A stretch of 64,000 bases of DNA from an uncultured Prevotellaceae bacterium (lineage in GTDB: Bacteria; Bacteroidota; Bacteroidia; Bacteroidales; Bacteroidaceae). The DNA lies in contig CADCDK010000001.1 of NCBI GenBank assembly GCA_902800185.1, positions 92,023 through 156,022 on the forward strand. Reading direction: 5' to 3'. The position numbers were made by a program, and so were the translations under genes. Under the pieces are notes generated by a model. It saw only the letters and a list, made by a program, of their open reading frames with translations, made no database searches and was not told the origin of the DNA. The first letter of the stretch is position 1, and the number at the start of each line of letters is the position of its first letter. Shown here in pieces: positions 8,391 through 18,654 of this stretch.

Positions 8391-9662
8391 TTATGTGCGG
8401 ATTTTGAGCCTGACAAGCTCGATTTTCGTCATTGTGTTTTTGATTATCTTAAATTCGAACTTGCCGATTTTTACGATTTCATTCAGCTTGGGGAAGCTCT
8501 GATACTTGTCAAGAATGAGTCCGCCAACCGTCATGTAGTCATCGCTTTCGGGCAGTTGCAAGTCGAACAGCTCGTTCACCTTGTCAATCTCCAATCGTGC
8601 CGAGAGGATGTATTCGCCGTCATCGGTCTTTTTCGCGATATACTTCGTACTGTCGTGCTCGTCCTCAATATCACCAAAGATTTCTTCAACGATGTCCTCA
8701 AGGGAGACGATTCCGCTGGTTCCACCGAACTCATCGACCACCACAGCTATCGATTTCTTGTGCTGCAGGAATGTCTGCATCAGTTTCTGGGCAGCCATCG
8801 TTTCAGGGACAAACGGCATGGTCCGCACATTGGCATGCCAGTCGGCAGAGCGACGGAACAGCTCGGAAGAATGGACATAACCGATGATGTGGTCGATATC
8901 TTCCTTATAGACAATAATCTTGGAGTGTCCGCTCTCGATGAATTTCTGCTGCAAGTCCTCGACAGTACTATTCTCCTCAACGGCATTGATCTCCGTGCGG
9001 GGCACCATGCAATCACGAACCTTCAGGTCGGCGAAGTCGAGGGCATTCTGGAAAATCTTCACCTCGTCTTCAATCTCATCATCACTTCGGGCATTATCGA
9101 TGCTCGACTGCACCAGATAGTCGAGATCGACTTTCGTAAACTCCTCCTCTTCCTGCTGATGAGGCATCTGAATACCATACATACGCAGCAGCCCTTTAGC
9201 TATGAGTGTGGAAAAGCGAGAGATGGGCCAAAGCAACACATAGCAAGCATAGGCCGGTATGGAGAAAATGGTCAGATACTTGTTGGGATTGCTCTTGAAC
9301 AAGGTCTTGGGCAGGAACTCTCCCGTAAAAAGGACGATGATAGTCGAAAGAATGGTGTCGGCAGGAACGGTGAAGCCGGCATCAAATCCTGCAAAGATGG
9401 TATTGTCAAACAGCCGGGCAATCAAGATGCCATAGGTGACCAGCGCAATATTGTTGCCGACAAGCATCGTACTGACAAAGCCATTGGGATGGGCATAAAA
9501 CGTGGAGATGATTCGTTGCGTGATCCTGTTCTTTTCCTTCTCCATCTCCGCCAACATGCGGTTACTGGAAACAAAGGCTATTTCCATTCCCGAGAAGAAT
9601 CCCGAGAACAGCATAGAAATCAATATGCCTAAAAGAAGTGATATATCTATTGGACCTTCCAT
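8391..9662 (-). CDS. CNNM/CBS-domain membrane protein (HlyC/CorC-type, GldE-like)
   Basis: A 423-residue inner-membrane protein. The N-terminal CNNM (DUF21) domain has about four hydrophobic helices between residues 8 and 155, including FSGFFSGMEIAFVSSNR and GEFLPKTLFK. It is followed by a pair of CBS domains (about 205-330, VRDCMVPRTEI and VVVDEFGGTSGIVSLEDIVEEIFG) and a CorC_HlyC domain at the end (about 340-420). Such proteins are linked to Mg2+ or other cation transport; the Bacteroidetes branch includes gliding protein GldE. The name hemolysin is historical. It sits 31 bases after lptC and is probably in one transcript with it. Confidence 0.9.
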   Translation of the reverse strand: MEGPIDISLLLGILISMLFSGFFSGMEIAFVSSNRMLAEMEKEKNRITQRIISTFYAHPNGFVSTMLVGNNIALVTYGILIARLFDNTIFAGFDAGFTVPADTILSTIIVLFTGEFLPKTLFKSNPNKYLTIFSIPAYACYVLLWPISRFSTLIAKGLLRMYGIQMPHQQEEEEFTKVDLDYLVQSSIDNARSDDEIEDEVKIFQNALDFADLKVRDCMVPRTEINAVEENSTVEDLQQKFIESGHSKIIVYKEDIDHIIGYVHSSELFRRSADWHANVRTMPFVPETMAAQKLMQTFLQHKKSIAVVVDEFGGTSGIVSLEDIVEEIFGDIEDEHDSTKYIAKKTDDGEYILSARLEIDKVNELFDLQLPESDDYMTVGGLILDKYQSFPKLNEIVKIGKFEFKIIKNTMTKIELVRLKIRT

Positions 9663-9693
9663 TTTCTATTATATGATTGATGCGATGGGGTGT

Positions 9694-10407
9694 TTACGGG
9701 GTGGAGGGTGTTGAACGTCGCTGGGGCTGTGCCTGCAAGCGTGGAGGAATCTGCTGGGCAGAGTCTTTCTGTTCCTTGACATCTGAGGATTCCGCTGCTT
9801 CATCATCACTACCGTCAAGATCACTTCTGACAAATGAGCCCTTGGTGTTGGACACATAGTAATTTGTCATCTGCTCATCGCTCCGGAAATAGGCACCTTG
9901 AAGGGTTCGCTCAGGTGTAATGAGTCGGGAAAACACGTTGGAATAGAACTCGTGGCGAGCCTCGTCCCAATACAGCTGTTCGCTGAAAAACTTCAATCCG
10001 TCTTTGGTCAAGATGCGTACCCGCCCACGAAGTTCCCACAGCTTCTGCTTGTCGTAGTGATAGGCGGTATCAGCCTGAATGTAGGACTGCACATGGAACT
10101 TCTCGTCGAACTGGGTCATGAAGACACCCTTGTTCATAATCCAACGCGAAGGGTTCACATTCTCATTCACTTCCCAGCGCTCGGCAACAATACGGTACTT
10201 GATAACGCCTGAGTCGGAGATGAGCGTGTTGACACCGTAGCTTGTCATCATTGCCACAGAGTCGCGCTCATGAATAGCCGGTGCTGTATGTTCCTTCTGT
10301 TCTTCGCAGGAAACAAACAACAGTCCCCCACCCGCCAAGAACACAACGGCAGAGAGCAGACGCTGGAGAGTGCGCGAGATTATTTGAACTTCCACTTCTG
10401 AAACCAA
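9694..10407 (-). CDS. lptC: LPS export protein LptC
   Basis: A 237-residue bitopic or lipidated periplasmic protein that passes lipopolysaccharide from LptBFG to LptA. A hydrophobic N-terminus (about residues 17-33) ends at Cys34 (LLFVSC), which could be a lipobox. The LptC-type beta-jellyroll follows: DSGVIKYRIVAERWEV, FDEKFHVQSYIQADTAYH, and the tail LYWDEARHEFYSN. The last 45 residues are polar and Gln-rich. The start overlaps the barrel gene by 28 bases; no later methionine precedes the hydrophobic segment, so this start is kept. Together with the barrel and CNNM genes it forms an order familiar from Bacteroides. Confidence 0.88.
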   Translation of the reverse strand: MVSEVEVQIISRTLQRLLSAVVFLAGGGLLFVSCEEQKEHTAPAIHERDSVAMMTSYGVNTLISDSGVIKYRIVAERWEVNENVNPSRWIMNKGVFMTQFDEKFHVQSYIQADTAYHYDKQKLWELRGRVRILTKDGLKFFSEQLYWDEARHEFYSNVFSRLITPERTLQGAYFRSDEQMTNYYVSNTKGSFVRSDLDGSDDEAAESSDVKEQKDSAQQIPPRLQAQPQRRSTPSTP

Positions 10408-11702
10408 AGTTCGTTAAAGGTGAGGCCGATGTTCAACCTGAATGTATTCTCTGTAATGAAGCTCGATGCATCCTGGCGCACCCATTGGCCGCTAATGTTC
10501 AGAATAGAGCGGTTGTTCCATCCATTGACGATGGGAATACCCAAGCCCACACTTGCACTATACTCACGTGGTCCGTTCTTCCCATTTATTTTTAAATAAG
10601 GTGTAGCGTATGAGATACCAGCACGGTATTTCATTCGGGAGAAGAATTTACGTCCATACTCCGAAGGACAATATTCTGTACCCACCGTAACCTTGTGACG
10701 GTCGGAGAATTGTCCTTTCTCAAGGGTATAGCTCATCGCGTCGTCCGTGATACTGGCTACAGGGAACCTGACACTTCCCCATCGCTGGAGAGAATAGTCG
10801 ATACCCGTCTTCCACTTCTTGTGAGATGTCCATACAACACCTACGCCAATCTTCATCGGAATCTCGAGCTGCATGTCATTTCCACCCAGCTTTGTCGTAT
10901 CGGTAACGTTTGTCTGAACATTGTTTGTCACAACAGCACACTCGGGATGTCCGCCTATTTTGTGGCCGAGCTCAAACGTTGCACCAATGGTTATCTGGTT
11001 ATCATTATCTAACTGTCGGTAATACTGTACGCCCAGATCAATCATATAGCTACGTACTTCCGCAGAATAGCATTTGTACAGATTGTTTGCGTAAGTCTCA
11101 CTATAGGTGTTCAACATCGCACGCGAATAATCACCCCAAAGATAGGAAACATTGGCACCAACCGAGAGTCCCCAGTCGCGTTCATTCTTCGTCTTGCCTG
11201 ATAAAAGCTGATAACCGGCACCCACGTAGATTTGGCGCAAGCCACCGGTACCTTCATAGGAGTTCGTGTAAGAAGCCGTACGCGAATTGCCTATATAGCC
11301 TGTCGTTGAATATTGGTAGCCAACTCTGCTGTAGGGAAGAATACCAAAGCTGAAACCAAGATTCTTTCCCAAGCGGAACGCTCCTACAGCATATTCAAAG
11401 TTGGAGTTGTTGGCATTCAAGCGCTTGCCTCCCTCCTTGAAGTTGGTCTTATCCATAGAAAAACCTGCATCGAACAGAAACGTCAACGAATCGACATTCG
11501 AATAAGACGCTGGGTTCAGGTAGTTGACTTGGTTATGCTCACGGAAGCCCAAGGCAAGTCCATTCATACCGCGGTTAAAACCACCTGACTGGTCGGATAA
11601 AACACCCAAACCAAACTGGCTGTAAGGCGAATTAGTACCACTTTGAGCAAATGCTGTAGCCGAAAAAACAAACAGCAGCAAGACTGTGAATATCTTCTTC
11701 AT
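10380..11702 (-). CDS. Outer-membrane beta-barrel protein of unknown function
   Basis: A 440-residue protein with a Sec signal peptide (MKKIFTVLLLFVFSATAFAQ, cleavage after AFAQ). After it come alternating amphipathic strands and a C-terminus rich in aromatic residues (ELWFQKWKFK), typical of an outer-membrane barrel. The opening NSPYSQFGLGVLSDQSGGFNRGM and NYLNPASYSNVDSLTFLFDAG resemble the Bacteroidetes FadL/PorV-like proteins found just upstream of lptC. It may be a transport channel or an assembly partner; neither can be shown from sequence. It is the first gene of the lptC transcription unit, with a -7 box at 11727-11735. Confidence 0.82.
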   Translation of the reverse strand: MKKIFTVLLLFVFSATAFAQSGTNSPYSQFGLGVLSDQSGGFNRGMNGLALGFREHNQVNYLNPASYSNVDSLTFLFDAGFSMDKTNFKEGGKRLNANNSNFEYAVGAFRLGKNLGFSFGILPYSRVGYQYSTTGYIGNSRTASYTNSYEGTGGLRQIYVGAGYQLLSGKTKNERDWGLSVGANVSYLWGDYSRAMLNTYSETYANNLYKCYSAEVRSYMIDLGVQYYRQLDNDNQITIGATFELGHKIGGHPECAVVTNNVQTNVTDTTKLGGNDMQLEIPMKIGVGVVWTSHKKWKTGIDYSLQRWGSVRFPVASITDDAMSYTLEKGQFSDRHKVTVGTEYCPSEYGRKFFSRMKYRAGISYATPYLKINGKNGPREYSASVGLGIPIVNGWNNRSILNISGQWVRQDASSFITENTFRLNIGLTFNELWFQKWKFK

Positions 11703-11726
11703 TCGTTATATTTTCCAAATTTGGAT

Positions 11727-11735
11727 GCAAAATTA
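11727..11735 (-). promoter_or_regulatory. -7 promoter element for the barrel-lptC operon
   Basis: Minus-strand TAATTTTGC, 24 bases before the ATG at 11702. It is arranged back-to-back with the plus-strand box at 11781-11789. No clean TTTG partner is visible at the standard spacing. Confidence 0.75.
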
Positions 11736-11780
11736 TCGAATAATTTCGAGATAAACGCACGATAAGTGCAAAAAATAAAG

Positions 11781-11789
11781 TATTTTTGC
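11781..11789 (+). promoter_or_regulatory. -7 promoter element overlapping the DUF4105 gene start
   Basis: TATTTTTGC lies exactly 3 bases before the GTG at 11793. If transcription starts at the usual distance, the mRNA would begin at or next to the start codon. It also rules out the upstream GTG at 11766, which precedes the box. Confidence 0.7.
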
Positions 11790-11792
11790 ATC

Positions 11793-13067
11793 GTGAAACG
11801 TTTTAAATACTTTTTAAGAAGTCTATTTGTCCTATTTTTAACATTGTCACAGTCGCCCGCCTGTGCCAATGAGATAGATTCCATCTGTGCCCGTGGAACG
11901 GATTCAGTCCGTATCAGCCTACTGACGTGCGGCCCAGGCAACGAAGTCTATTCCTACTATGGGCACACCGCCATCAGGGTACGCGGGAAAAGCTTTTATT
12001 TCTATAACAGAAGGGGCGACTTCGATGAAATCCGGGACGTTGTCATCAACTATGGATGCTTCTCGTTTCAACAGAAGTTCTTCATACTGAGGTTTGTCTT
12101 CGGACTAACAGACTACCAAGTAGGCATTTCAACCTATGACAGATTTATCGCAGAATACACGCTTGACAATAGATGGGTCAAGGAACAAGTACTGCAGCTG
12201 ACAGAAAAAGAGGCGAATGCCATTTATGACGCGATCCAAATCAACCTGCAGAAAGAAAACAGGACATACAGATACAACTATTTCTATGATAACTGTACAA
12301 CCCGGGCCCGTGACATCCTGATAAAACACATCAATGGCACGGTTAATTACAATTTTAACGTTGGTGAAGAGAAAACATACCGGGACATGGTACACAGCTT
12401 CTGCACTCATCACCGCTGGAGTGCATTCGGCAACGACCTCCTATTAGGCGTCGGCGCAGACAGACCCATCTCCGCTACGGAGCAACAATTCCTTCCCATT
12501 CCCCTTTATGACGACTTCGAGCGCGCAACCATTACAGCAGCAGATGGTTCCAAGAAACCGCTGGTCATCGAAAGAAACGACTTGATAATTGCTGAGCAAC
12601 CCCATTACAACGACACGGAAAAGACATCCATCCCTTCGCCCTCCGTATTGCTTGGCGGATTGTCACTATTGCTTTTCATACTCACATGCTATGAGATAAA
12701 GAAAAGAAAGCTGTTATGGCCCATTGATGCGATAGTGATGGGTGGCACGGGACTTTTGGGCATTGTTCTACTTGCCATGATTTTCTCTCAACACCCCACG
12801 GTCAGCTGTAACTTCCAGATACTCCTGCTGAATCCGCTTCATCTTGTTTTTCTATATCCGGCCATCAAACAGATTCGGCAGAAGAAACTGCATTTCTGGT
12901 ATAGAATATGGGCTGTCATGCTTTGTCTGTTCATGGCAATAGGTCTGTTAGGAATTCAACATTATGCTGAAGGCATGTTATTGTTGGCATGCCCTTTGCT
13001 AATCAGACAATGTTGGATATTATATATTTTCAGCAAACATACAAAAACCAAAGGAAAGAATGAATAA
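11793..13067 (+). CDS. DUF4105 (Lnb N-terminal periplasmic domain) membrane protein
   Basis: A 424-residue protein. A signal-like helix lies at about residues 8-24. A periplasmic DUF4105 domain follows (about 30-270) with CGPGNEVYSYYGHTAIRV and the motif YNYFYDNCTTRARDIL, whose Asn-Cys and His pattern resembles NlpC/P60-like cysteine hydrolases. The last 150 residues hold about five membrane helices. The biochemical role of the family is not established. The GTG at 11793 is chosen because a promoter box overlaps the region upstream. Its stop overlaps the next gene by 8 bases, so the two are translationally linked. Confidence 0.8.
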   Translation: MKRFKYFLRSLFVLFLTLSQSPACANEIDSICARGTDSVRISLLTCGPGNEVYSYYGHTAIRVRGKSFYFYNRRGDFDEIRDVVINYGCFSFQQKFFILRFVFGLTDYQVGISTYDRFIAEYTLDNRWVKEQVLQLTEKEANAIYDAIQINLQKENRTYRYNYFYDNCTTRARDILIKHINGTVNYNFNVGEEKTYRDMVHSFCTHHRWSAFGNDLLLGVGADRPISATEQQFLPIPLYDDFERATITAADGSKKPLVIERNDLIIAEQPHYNDTEKTSIPSPSVLLGGLSLLLFILTCYEIKKRKLLWPIDAIVMGGTGLLGIVLLAMIFSQHPTVSCNFQILLLNPLHLVFLYPAIKQIRQKKLHFWYRIWAVMLCLFMAIGLLGIQHYAEGMLLLACPLLIRQCWILYIFSKHTKTKGKNE

Positions 13068-14472
13068 GTATCTCGTACTCATCATAGCAGCTTTGTCGGG
13101 CGCAGAGCTACAGGCTCAGACCTTGGCTCCCGCACCGCGCCTGGTGGTCAATATCACTATTGACCAGTTACGCACGGACTATATTGAATATTTTGCACCA
13201 AAATATTCTGACGATGGCCTGCGCCGGCTGTTCGACAATGGAAGAGTTTACCAGGCAGCCTCTTACCCTTTCACTCCCGTTGATCATGCTTCTGCTATAG
13301 CCACGATTTCCACAGGTACCACACCTTATTATAATGGGATTCTCTCAACACGATGGCTGGACAGAAATACCCTGAGACCCGTGTTCTGTGTTGACGACTC
13401 AAAGCACTACACATCACCCTGGCGACTTGCTACATCCACCATTGGCGACGAACTGAAAGTCAGCTCGCATGGAGCAGCTATCGTTTGGAGTGTTGCCAAG
13501 AATAGAGAATCTGCCGTTTTGTCTGCAGGCCACGCTGCCAATGGAGCTATCTGGTATGATGATATTACCAAAGACTGGCGCAGCTCTACATATTACACAC
13601 CCAAAGAGGTAGAGTGGTTCAACTCTTACAAAAGGATTTTAGAGAAAATCGATGATAGTAAGTACGTTACAAACGACGACGTTTCCAAATTAGCGCTTCA
13701 GGCTATGACCACTACCGCTATGGGAAAAGACGAAGTAAGCGATTTGCTTTCCGTAACATTCACCGCAGCTTCCACAACCAACGATGTGTCAAATTGGCAG
13801 ATTGAGATGGAAGGTGTTTACATGAAATTAGACAAGACCCTTGCCCATTTCATATCTGAAGTAGAGAAAGCTGTCGGTAAGGATCATGTTCTCTTTGTCG
13901 TAACAAGTACCGGATACGTTGAGCAGACAGACGGAGACCTCTCGAGATATAACATTCCAACAGGTACATTCTACATCAACCGCACAGCCAATCTGCTGAA
14001 CATGTATCTGAGCGCCATCTATGGCCAAGGGCGTTTCGTAGAGACCTGCTTCCATAACCAGATGTATCTGAACCACAAGCTTATTGAGCAGAAACGTCTG
14101 GGAATTTCCGAAGTATTGAGCCGCTGTCAAGAGTTTCTGGTACAGAATTCCGGCGTTGGTGATGTATATACGTCTGAGCGTTTGCTGGAAGGCAACAATG
14201 ACATTCTTAAGCTCCGTAACGGTTTCAACCCCATGTTAAGCGGAGACATCATCATAGCCGTGACACCCGGATGGAAACTGGTCAACGAGGAGACACAGGA
14301 GATTTACTCCCCTCGAGCCTCTTTCGTTCCCTTCCCCATCATCTTCTTTGGTGCAGGCGTAGTAGCAGAACATATCAACACGGCTGTTACAACGGACCGT
14401 ATTGCACCAACCATCACAAAAGCCATTCATATCAGGGCTCCAAATGCTTGCTCTTCCGAACCCTTATTTTAA
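13060..14472 (+). CDS. Alkaline-phosphatase-superfamily protein with apparent loss of metal ligands
   Basis: A 470-residue secreted protein with a short signal peptide ending LQAQ. The fold matches PafA-type phosphatases: N-terminal metal Asp in NITIDQLRTDY, nucleophile Thr in SYPFTPVDHASA, and the STGTTPYYNGI loop. In PafA the remaining zinc ligands come from an FSxTDxxGH-like segment and an LTADHG-like segment. Here the matching places read VTFTAASTTND and VVTSTGYVEQ, with no Asp-His pair. It is also somewhat shorter than typical PafA (about 520-550 residues). It may be a pseudo-enzyme or bind substrate differently. It overlaps the DUF4105 gene by 8 bases. Confidence 0.8.
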   Translation: MNKYLVLIIAALSGAELQAQTLAPAPRLVVNITIDQLRTDYIEYFAPKYSDDGLRRLFDNGRVYQAASYPFTPVDHASAIATISTGTTPYYNGILSTRWLDRNTLRPVFCVDDSKHYTSPWRLATSTIGDELKVSSHGAAIVWSVAKNRESAVLSAGHAANGAIWYDDITKDWRSSTYYTPKEVEWFNSYKRILEKIDDSKYVTNDDVSKLALQAMTTTAMGKDEVSDLLSVTFTAASTTNDVSNWQIEMEGVYMKLDKTLAHFISEVEKAVGKDHVLFVVTSTGYVEQTDGDLSRYNIPTGTFYINRTANLLNMYLSAIYGQGRFVETCFHNQMYLNHKLIEQKRLGISEVLSRCQEFLVQNSGVGDVYTSERLLEGNNDILKLRNGFNPMLSGDIIIAVTPGWKLVNEETQEIYSPRASFVPFPIIFFGAGVVAEHINTAVTTDRIAPTITKAIHIRAPNACSSEPLF

Positions 14473-14500
14473 GGGAAAGAAGTGTAAAACTCAAATAAAT

Positions 14501-14532
14501 TTTGCATTGCACTCGTTTTTTTGTAACTTTGC
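14501..14532 (+). promoter_or_regulatory. Promoter of secA
   Basis: TTTG at 14501-14504, a 19-base spacer, then TAACTTTGC at 14524-14532, a near-perfect Bacteroidetes promoter. The predicted leader to the ATG at 14603 is about 65 bases. Confidence 0.88.
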
Positions 14533-14602
14533 ACCCCGATTATAATAAATAGGTGGTAAATCTTACCACAGATTATCTGAGAAAATAAAAACAACATAGA
14601 AA

Positions 14603-17600
14603 ATGAATTTCAACAAATTTTTAAAATCACTTTTTGGAGACAAGTCAACACGTGACATGAAGCTCATACAACCACTTGTTGAGAGCGTAAAGGCTGAGTA
14701 TCCCAAAATCAAGAAGCTCAGAAACGATGAGTTACGTGCTAAAACCAAAGAAATACAGAAATACGTTCAAGATTCTGCAAAAAAACAGAAAGCAGAAATA
14801 GAGGAGCTGAAAGCAAAGATTGAGGACACACCGCTCGATGAACGCGAAACCATCTTCAACCAGATTGACAAACTGGAAAAAGAAGCTCTTGAGATATACG
14901 AGAAAGCTCTCAACGAGGTAATGCCTACGGCATTCTGTATCGTCAAGGATACTGCCCGCCGTTTTGCTGAGAACGAGGAAGTAAGGGTGACAGCCACAGA
15001 CTTCGACCGCGAACTGGCTGCAGACCCCAAGAAAGACTTCATTACCATCGAAGGGAATGAGGCCGTTTACCATAACCACTGGACAGCCGGAGGAAACGAC
15101 CTGAAATGGGAAATGGTTCATTACGACGTGCAGCTCTTTGGTGGTATCGCTTTGCATCAGGGTAAGATTGCTGAGATGGCAACCGGTGAGGGAAAGACCC
15201 TCGTGGCTACTCTTCCCGTCTTCCTGAATGCCTTGACTGGCAACGGCGTACATGTGGTTACCGTAAACGACTATCTTGCCAAGCGTGACTCGGAATGGAT
15301 GGGACCTCTCTACATGTTCAACGGTTTAAGCGTTGACTGTATCGACAAGCATCGCCCCAACTCTCCAGAGCGTCGCAAAGCTTACCAGGCAGACATTACG
15401 TTTGGTACGAATAACGAGTTCGGCTTCGATTACCTGCGCGACAATATGGCCATCTCGCCTGCCGACTTGGTACAACGTCAGCACAACTACGCCATCGTGG
15501 ACGAGGTTGACTCGGTGCTGATTGACGATGCCCGTACTCCTCTCATCATCTCAGGTCCCGTTCCCAAAGGCGACGACCAGATGTTTGAGGAATATCAGCC
15601 GCTTGTAGAGAGACTTGTAGATGTGCAGCGTCGTCTTGCAACACAATACCTGGCTGATGCGAAGCAACTCATTGGTGAGGGTATGGCCAACAAAGACGAC
15701 AAGAAACTGGAAGAGGGTTTCCTCGCATTATATCGTTCCCACAAAGCCCTGCCCAAGAACAAGCCTCTTATCAAATATCTTTCAGAAGAGGGTATCAAGG
15801 CTGGAATGCTGAAAACCGAGGAATACTACATGGCCAACAACAACAGGGAAATGCCTAAAGCCGTTGAGCCTCTCTATTTTGTTGTTGACGAGAAATTGAA
15901 CTCCTGCGACCTCACGGACAAGGGTACTGCCTGGTTAGCCAACCAAGTCAACGATGCCCAGCTCTTTGTATTGCCTGACATTACAAGCCAGCTTTCTGCT
16001 TTGGAACTGGAAAAAGACTTGTCCGAGGAGGAGCGAATCAACAAGAAGGATGATCTGCTGAACCACTATGCCGTGCAGAGTGAGCGTGTACATACGCTAC
16101 AACAGCTCCTGAAAGCATACTGCATGTTCAACAAAGACGATGAGTATGTTGTCATCGATGGCGAAGTAAAGATTGTGGATGAGCAGACAGGGCGTATCAT
16201 GGAAGGCCGTCGCTGGAGTGATGGGCTCCATCAGGCTGTTGAGGCCAAGGAGCATGTAAAAGTGGAAGCTGCCACGCAGACCTTCGCTACCATTACCCTG
16301 CAGAACTACTTCCGCATGTACCACAAGCTGGCTGGTATGACCGGTACCGCCTCTACAGAAGCAGGAGAGTTCTGGGATATATACAAACTTGATGTTGTAG
16401 AGATTCCCACAAACAAGCCTGTGGCCCGTCATGACCTTAACGACAGGGTTTACAAGACTGCCCGCGAGAAGTATCGTGCAGTCATCGAAGAGATTGTCGA
16501 GATGCGCGAGCAAGGTCGTCCCTGTCTGGTGGGAACAACCTCGGTTGAAATATCCGAGCTGCTGAGCAAGATGCTGAAGATGCGCAACATTCCTCATAAC
16601 GTGCTCAACGCAAAGCTTCATCAAAAAGAGGCAGACATCGTTGCCGAGGCAGGTCGTTCCGTCAACGGGCTGGGTGCCGTAACCATTGCCACCAACATGG
16701 CCGGTCGTGGTACAGATATCAAACTGACTCCCGAAGTGAAGGAAGCGGGCGGCTTAGCCATCATCGGTACAGAGCGCCATGAAAGCCGACGTGTGGATCG
16801 TCAGCTGCGAGGTCGTGCCGGCCGTCAAGGTGACCCTGGTTCCAGCGTGTTCTATGTTTCACTTGAGGACAAGCTCATGCGCTTGTTCGCTTCCGAGCGT
16901 ATTGCCAGCGTCATGGATCGTCTTGGATTCAAGGAAGGTGAGCGCATAGAGGCTCCCATCATTTCTCGCAGCATCGAGCGGGCACAGAAGAAGGTTGAGG
17001 AGAACCACTTCGGAATACGTAAGCACCTGCTTGAGTACGATGACGTAATGAACAAGCAACGTACTGTTATTTACGAGAAGCGTCGCCATGCTCTGATTGG
17101 AGAACGCATTGGCATGGATATCGCCAATATCATCTGGGATCGTGTTATCAACATCATTGAGAACAACGACTACATTGGCTGTCGTGAGGAATTCCTGAAG
17201 ATTCTGGCCATGGAATGTCCGTTCTCAGAGCACGATTTCATCACAGAAAAGAAGGAGACCCTCTTTGAGAAATCTTTCCAGGAGGCCATGAAGAATTTCA
17301 CCCGCCGCACCGAGCGCATCCAGAGTGTCGCCTGGCCTATCATCAAACAAGTGCAGGAAACTCAGGGTTCCATGTATGAACGCATTATGGTTCCTGTGAC
17401 AGATGGTAAACGTGTCTATAACATTCCCTGCAACCTGCTTGAGGCATACGAAAGCGAGGCTAAGTCGGTTGTCAAGCAGTTTGAAAAAGTCATCCTGCTT
17501 CATATCATTGACGACTGTTGGAAAGAAAATCTCCGTCAGCTCGACGAGCTGAAGCATAGTGTTCAGAACGCCAGCTACGAGCAGAAAGACCCGCTCCTTA

Positions 17601-17932
17601 TCTTTAAGTTGGAGAGTGCCAAGCTTTTTGACGAGATGGTGAACGACATGAACAATCGCATTGCTTCTATCCTTACCCGTGGTCAGATACCCGAGGTGCA
17701 GCAAGTACAGGAGGCAGCTCCCGAGGAAAGGAGCCAACGCTATCATGAGCAGAAAGGAGAAGACCTTGTTGACAAGAACCAGCAAGCAGCCGCCCAGCGC
17801 GACACAAGAGAGGGGCAACAACGCGTAAGCCAGCAACCGATTGTCCGCGAAAAACTGCCGGGACGCAACGACCCCTGCCCTTGTGGAAGCGGAAAGAAAT
17901 TCAAGAATTGTCATGGGCGAGGAATAGCCTGA
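14603..17932 (+). CDS. secA: Preprotein translocase ATPase SecA
   Basis: A 1,109-residue motor that drives unfolded preproteins through SecYEG. Visible are the DEAD motor 1 with Walker A TGEGKT (about residue 195), [12 protein letters not shown] (about 298), the preprotein-binding insertion, motor 2 with [12 protein letters not shown] and [11 protein letters not shown], the helical scaffold, and a C-terminal zinc-binding SEC-C motif ([17 protein letters not shown]). It is longer than E. coli SecA (901) because of an insert around residues 340-480, usual for the phylum. The charged linker before the tail is Gln- and Glu-rich. It has its own promoter and is followed after 19 bases by an ABC ATPase. 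Confidence 0.98.
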   Translation: MNFNKFLKSLFGDKSTRDMKLIQPLVESVKAEYPKIKKLRNDELRAKTKEIQKYVQDSAKKQKAEIEELKAKIEDTPLDERETIFNQIDKLEKEALEIYEKALNEVMPTAFCIVKDTARRFAENEEVRVTATDFDRELAADPKKDFITIEGNEAVYHNHWTAGGNDLKWEMVHYDVQLFGGIALHQGKIAEMATGEGKTLVATLPVFLNALTGNGVHVVTVNDYLAKRDSEWMGPLYMFNGLSVDCIDKHRPNSPERRKAYQADITFGTNNEFGFDYLRDNMAISPADLVQRQHNYAIVDEVDSVLIDDARTPLIISGPVPKGDDQMFEEYQPLVERLVDVQRRLATQYLADAKQLIGEGMANKDDKKLEEGFLALYRSHKALPKNKPLIKYLSEEGIKAGMLKTEEYYMANNNREMPKAVEPLYFVVDEKLNSCDLTDKGTAWLANQVNDAQLFVLPDITSQLSALELEKDLSEEERINKKDDLLNHYAVQSERVHTLQQLLKAYCMFNKDDEYVVIDGEVKIVDEQTGRIMEGRRWSDGLHQAVEAKEHVKVEAATQTFATITLQNYFRMYHKLAGMTGTASTEAGEFWDIYKLDVVEIPTNKPVARHDLNDRVYKTAREKYRAVIEEIVEMREQGRPCLVGTTSVEISELLSKMLKMRNIPHNVLNAKLHQKEADIVAEAGRSVNGLGAVTIATNMAGRGTDIKLTPEVKEAGGLAIIGTERHESRRVDRQLRGRAGRQGDPGSSVFYVSLEDKLMRLFASERIASVMDRLGFKEGERIEAPIISRSIERAQKKVEENHFGIRKHLLEYDDVMNKQRTVIYEKRRHALIGERIGMDIANIIWDRVINIIENNDYIGCREEFLKILAMECPFSEHDFITEKKETLFEKSFQEAMKNFTRRTERIQSVAWPIIKQVQETQGSMYERIMVPVTDGKRVYNIPCNLLEAYESEAKSVVKQFEKVILLHIIDDCWKENLRQLDELKHSVQNASYEQKDPLLIFKLESAKLFDEMVNDMNNRIASILTRGQIPEVQQVQEAAPEERSQRYHEQKGEDLVDKNQQAAAQRDTREGQQRVSQQPIVREKLPGRNDPCPCGSGKKFKNCHGRGIA

Positions 17933-17951
17933 AAACGATAAGGGTAGAACT

Positions 17952-18650
17952 ATGATCCAAATCCATCAGCTCATCAAAAGATTCGGGGATAAGACTGCGG
18001 TCAATATCCCCGAATTCATCATCGAAGACGGAGACATCCTGGGTATTGTCGGCAACAACGGTGCTGGAAAGTCAACCCTATTCCGCCTCATGTTGGACCT
18101 TCTGAAGGCAGATGAGGGGAACGTGCTGCTTCACGGCATCGACCCATCTCAGGAGGAGACATGGAAGCAATCTACTGGTGCCTATCTTGAAGAAGGATTC
18201 CTCATAGACTTCCTGACACCGGAAGAATATTTTGACTTTATAGCCAGCGTCAGCAACATTTCCCAAGAAGAACTTCATGCCCGTCTGGAGAATTTCCATT
18301 CGTTCATGAATGGAGAAATCATGGGGCAGAAGAAACTGATTCGAGACTTTAGTGCAGGCAACAAGCAAAAAATCGGCATCATCGGTGCCTTGCTGACGAA
18401 GCCCTCATTGGTCATCCTGGACGAACCCTTCAATTTCCTCGATCCGTCGAGCCAGAACACATTGAAGCGAATCATCACCGACTATCATTCCCAGACAGGA
18501 GCTACCATACTGATTTCCAGCCACAACCTTCAGCACACGATAGACCTTTCCACCCACATTGCCCTTCTGGAGCATGGGGCCATCATCAAGTATCTGCCCA
18601 ACATCGACAAAAGTGCAGAGCCAGAGCTGGAAGCCTATTTCTCGAATTGA
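17952..18650 (+). CDS. ABC transporter ATP-binding protein
   Basis: A 232-residue ATPase subunit. Walker A is GNNGAGKST (about residues 36-44), the signature is FSAGNKQK (a variant of LSGGQ), Walker B is LVILDEP, with an SSHN switch histidine. It resembles the ATPases of simple two-component exporters in which a permease gene is normally adjacent. No permease lies beside it here, so its partner must be elsewhere. It sits between secA and a uvrA paralogue with gaps of 19 and 4 bases. Substrate unknown. Confidence 0.88.
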   Translation: MIQIHQLIKRFGDKTAVNIPEFIIEDGDILGIVGNNGAGKSTLFRLMLDLLKADEGNVLLHGIDPSQEETWKQSTGAYLEEGFLIDFLTPEEYFDFIASVSNISQEELHARLENFHSFMNGEIMGQKKLIRDFSAGNKQKIGIIGALLTKPSLVILDEPFNFLDPSSQNTLKRIITDYHSQTGATILISSHNLQHTIDLSTHIALLEHGAIIKYLPNIDKSAEPELEAYFSN

Positions 18651-18654
18651 AAGC

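Noticed and set aside
8280-9632. 450-codon plus-strand frame opposite the CNNM gene
   Set aside because: It overlaps a conserved CNNM/CBS gene on the other strand and shows no domain of its own.
8391-9662. Hemolysin toxin
   Set aside because: The HlyC/CorC label is historical; the CNNM and CBS domains show an ion-transport-type membrane protein.
14461-14475. Small inverted repeat CCCTT-N5-AAGGG as a terminator before secA
   Set aside because: The stem is only 5 bp, includes the stop codon and is not followed by T's.
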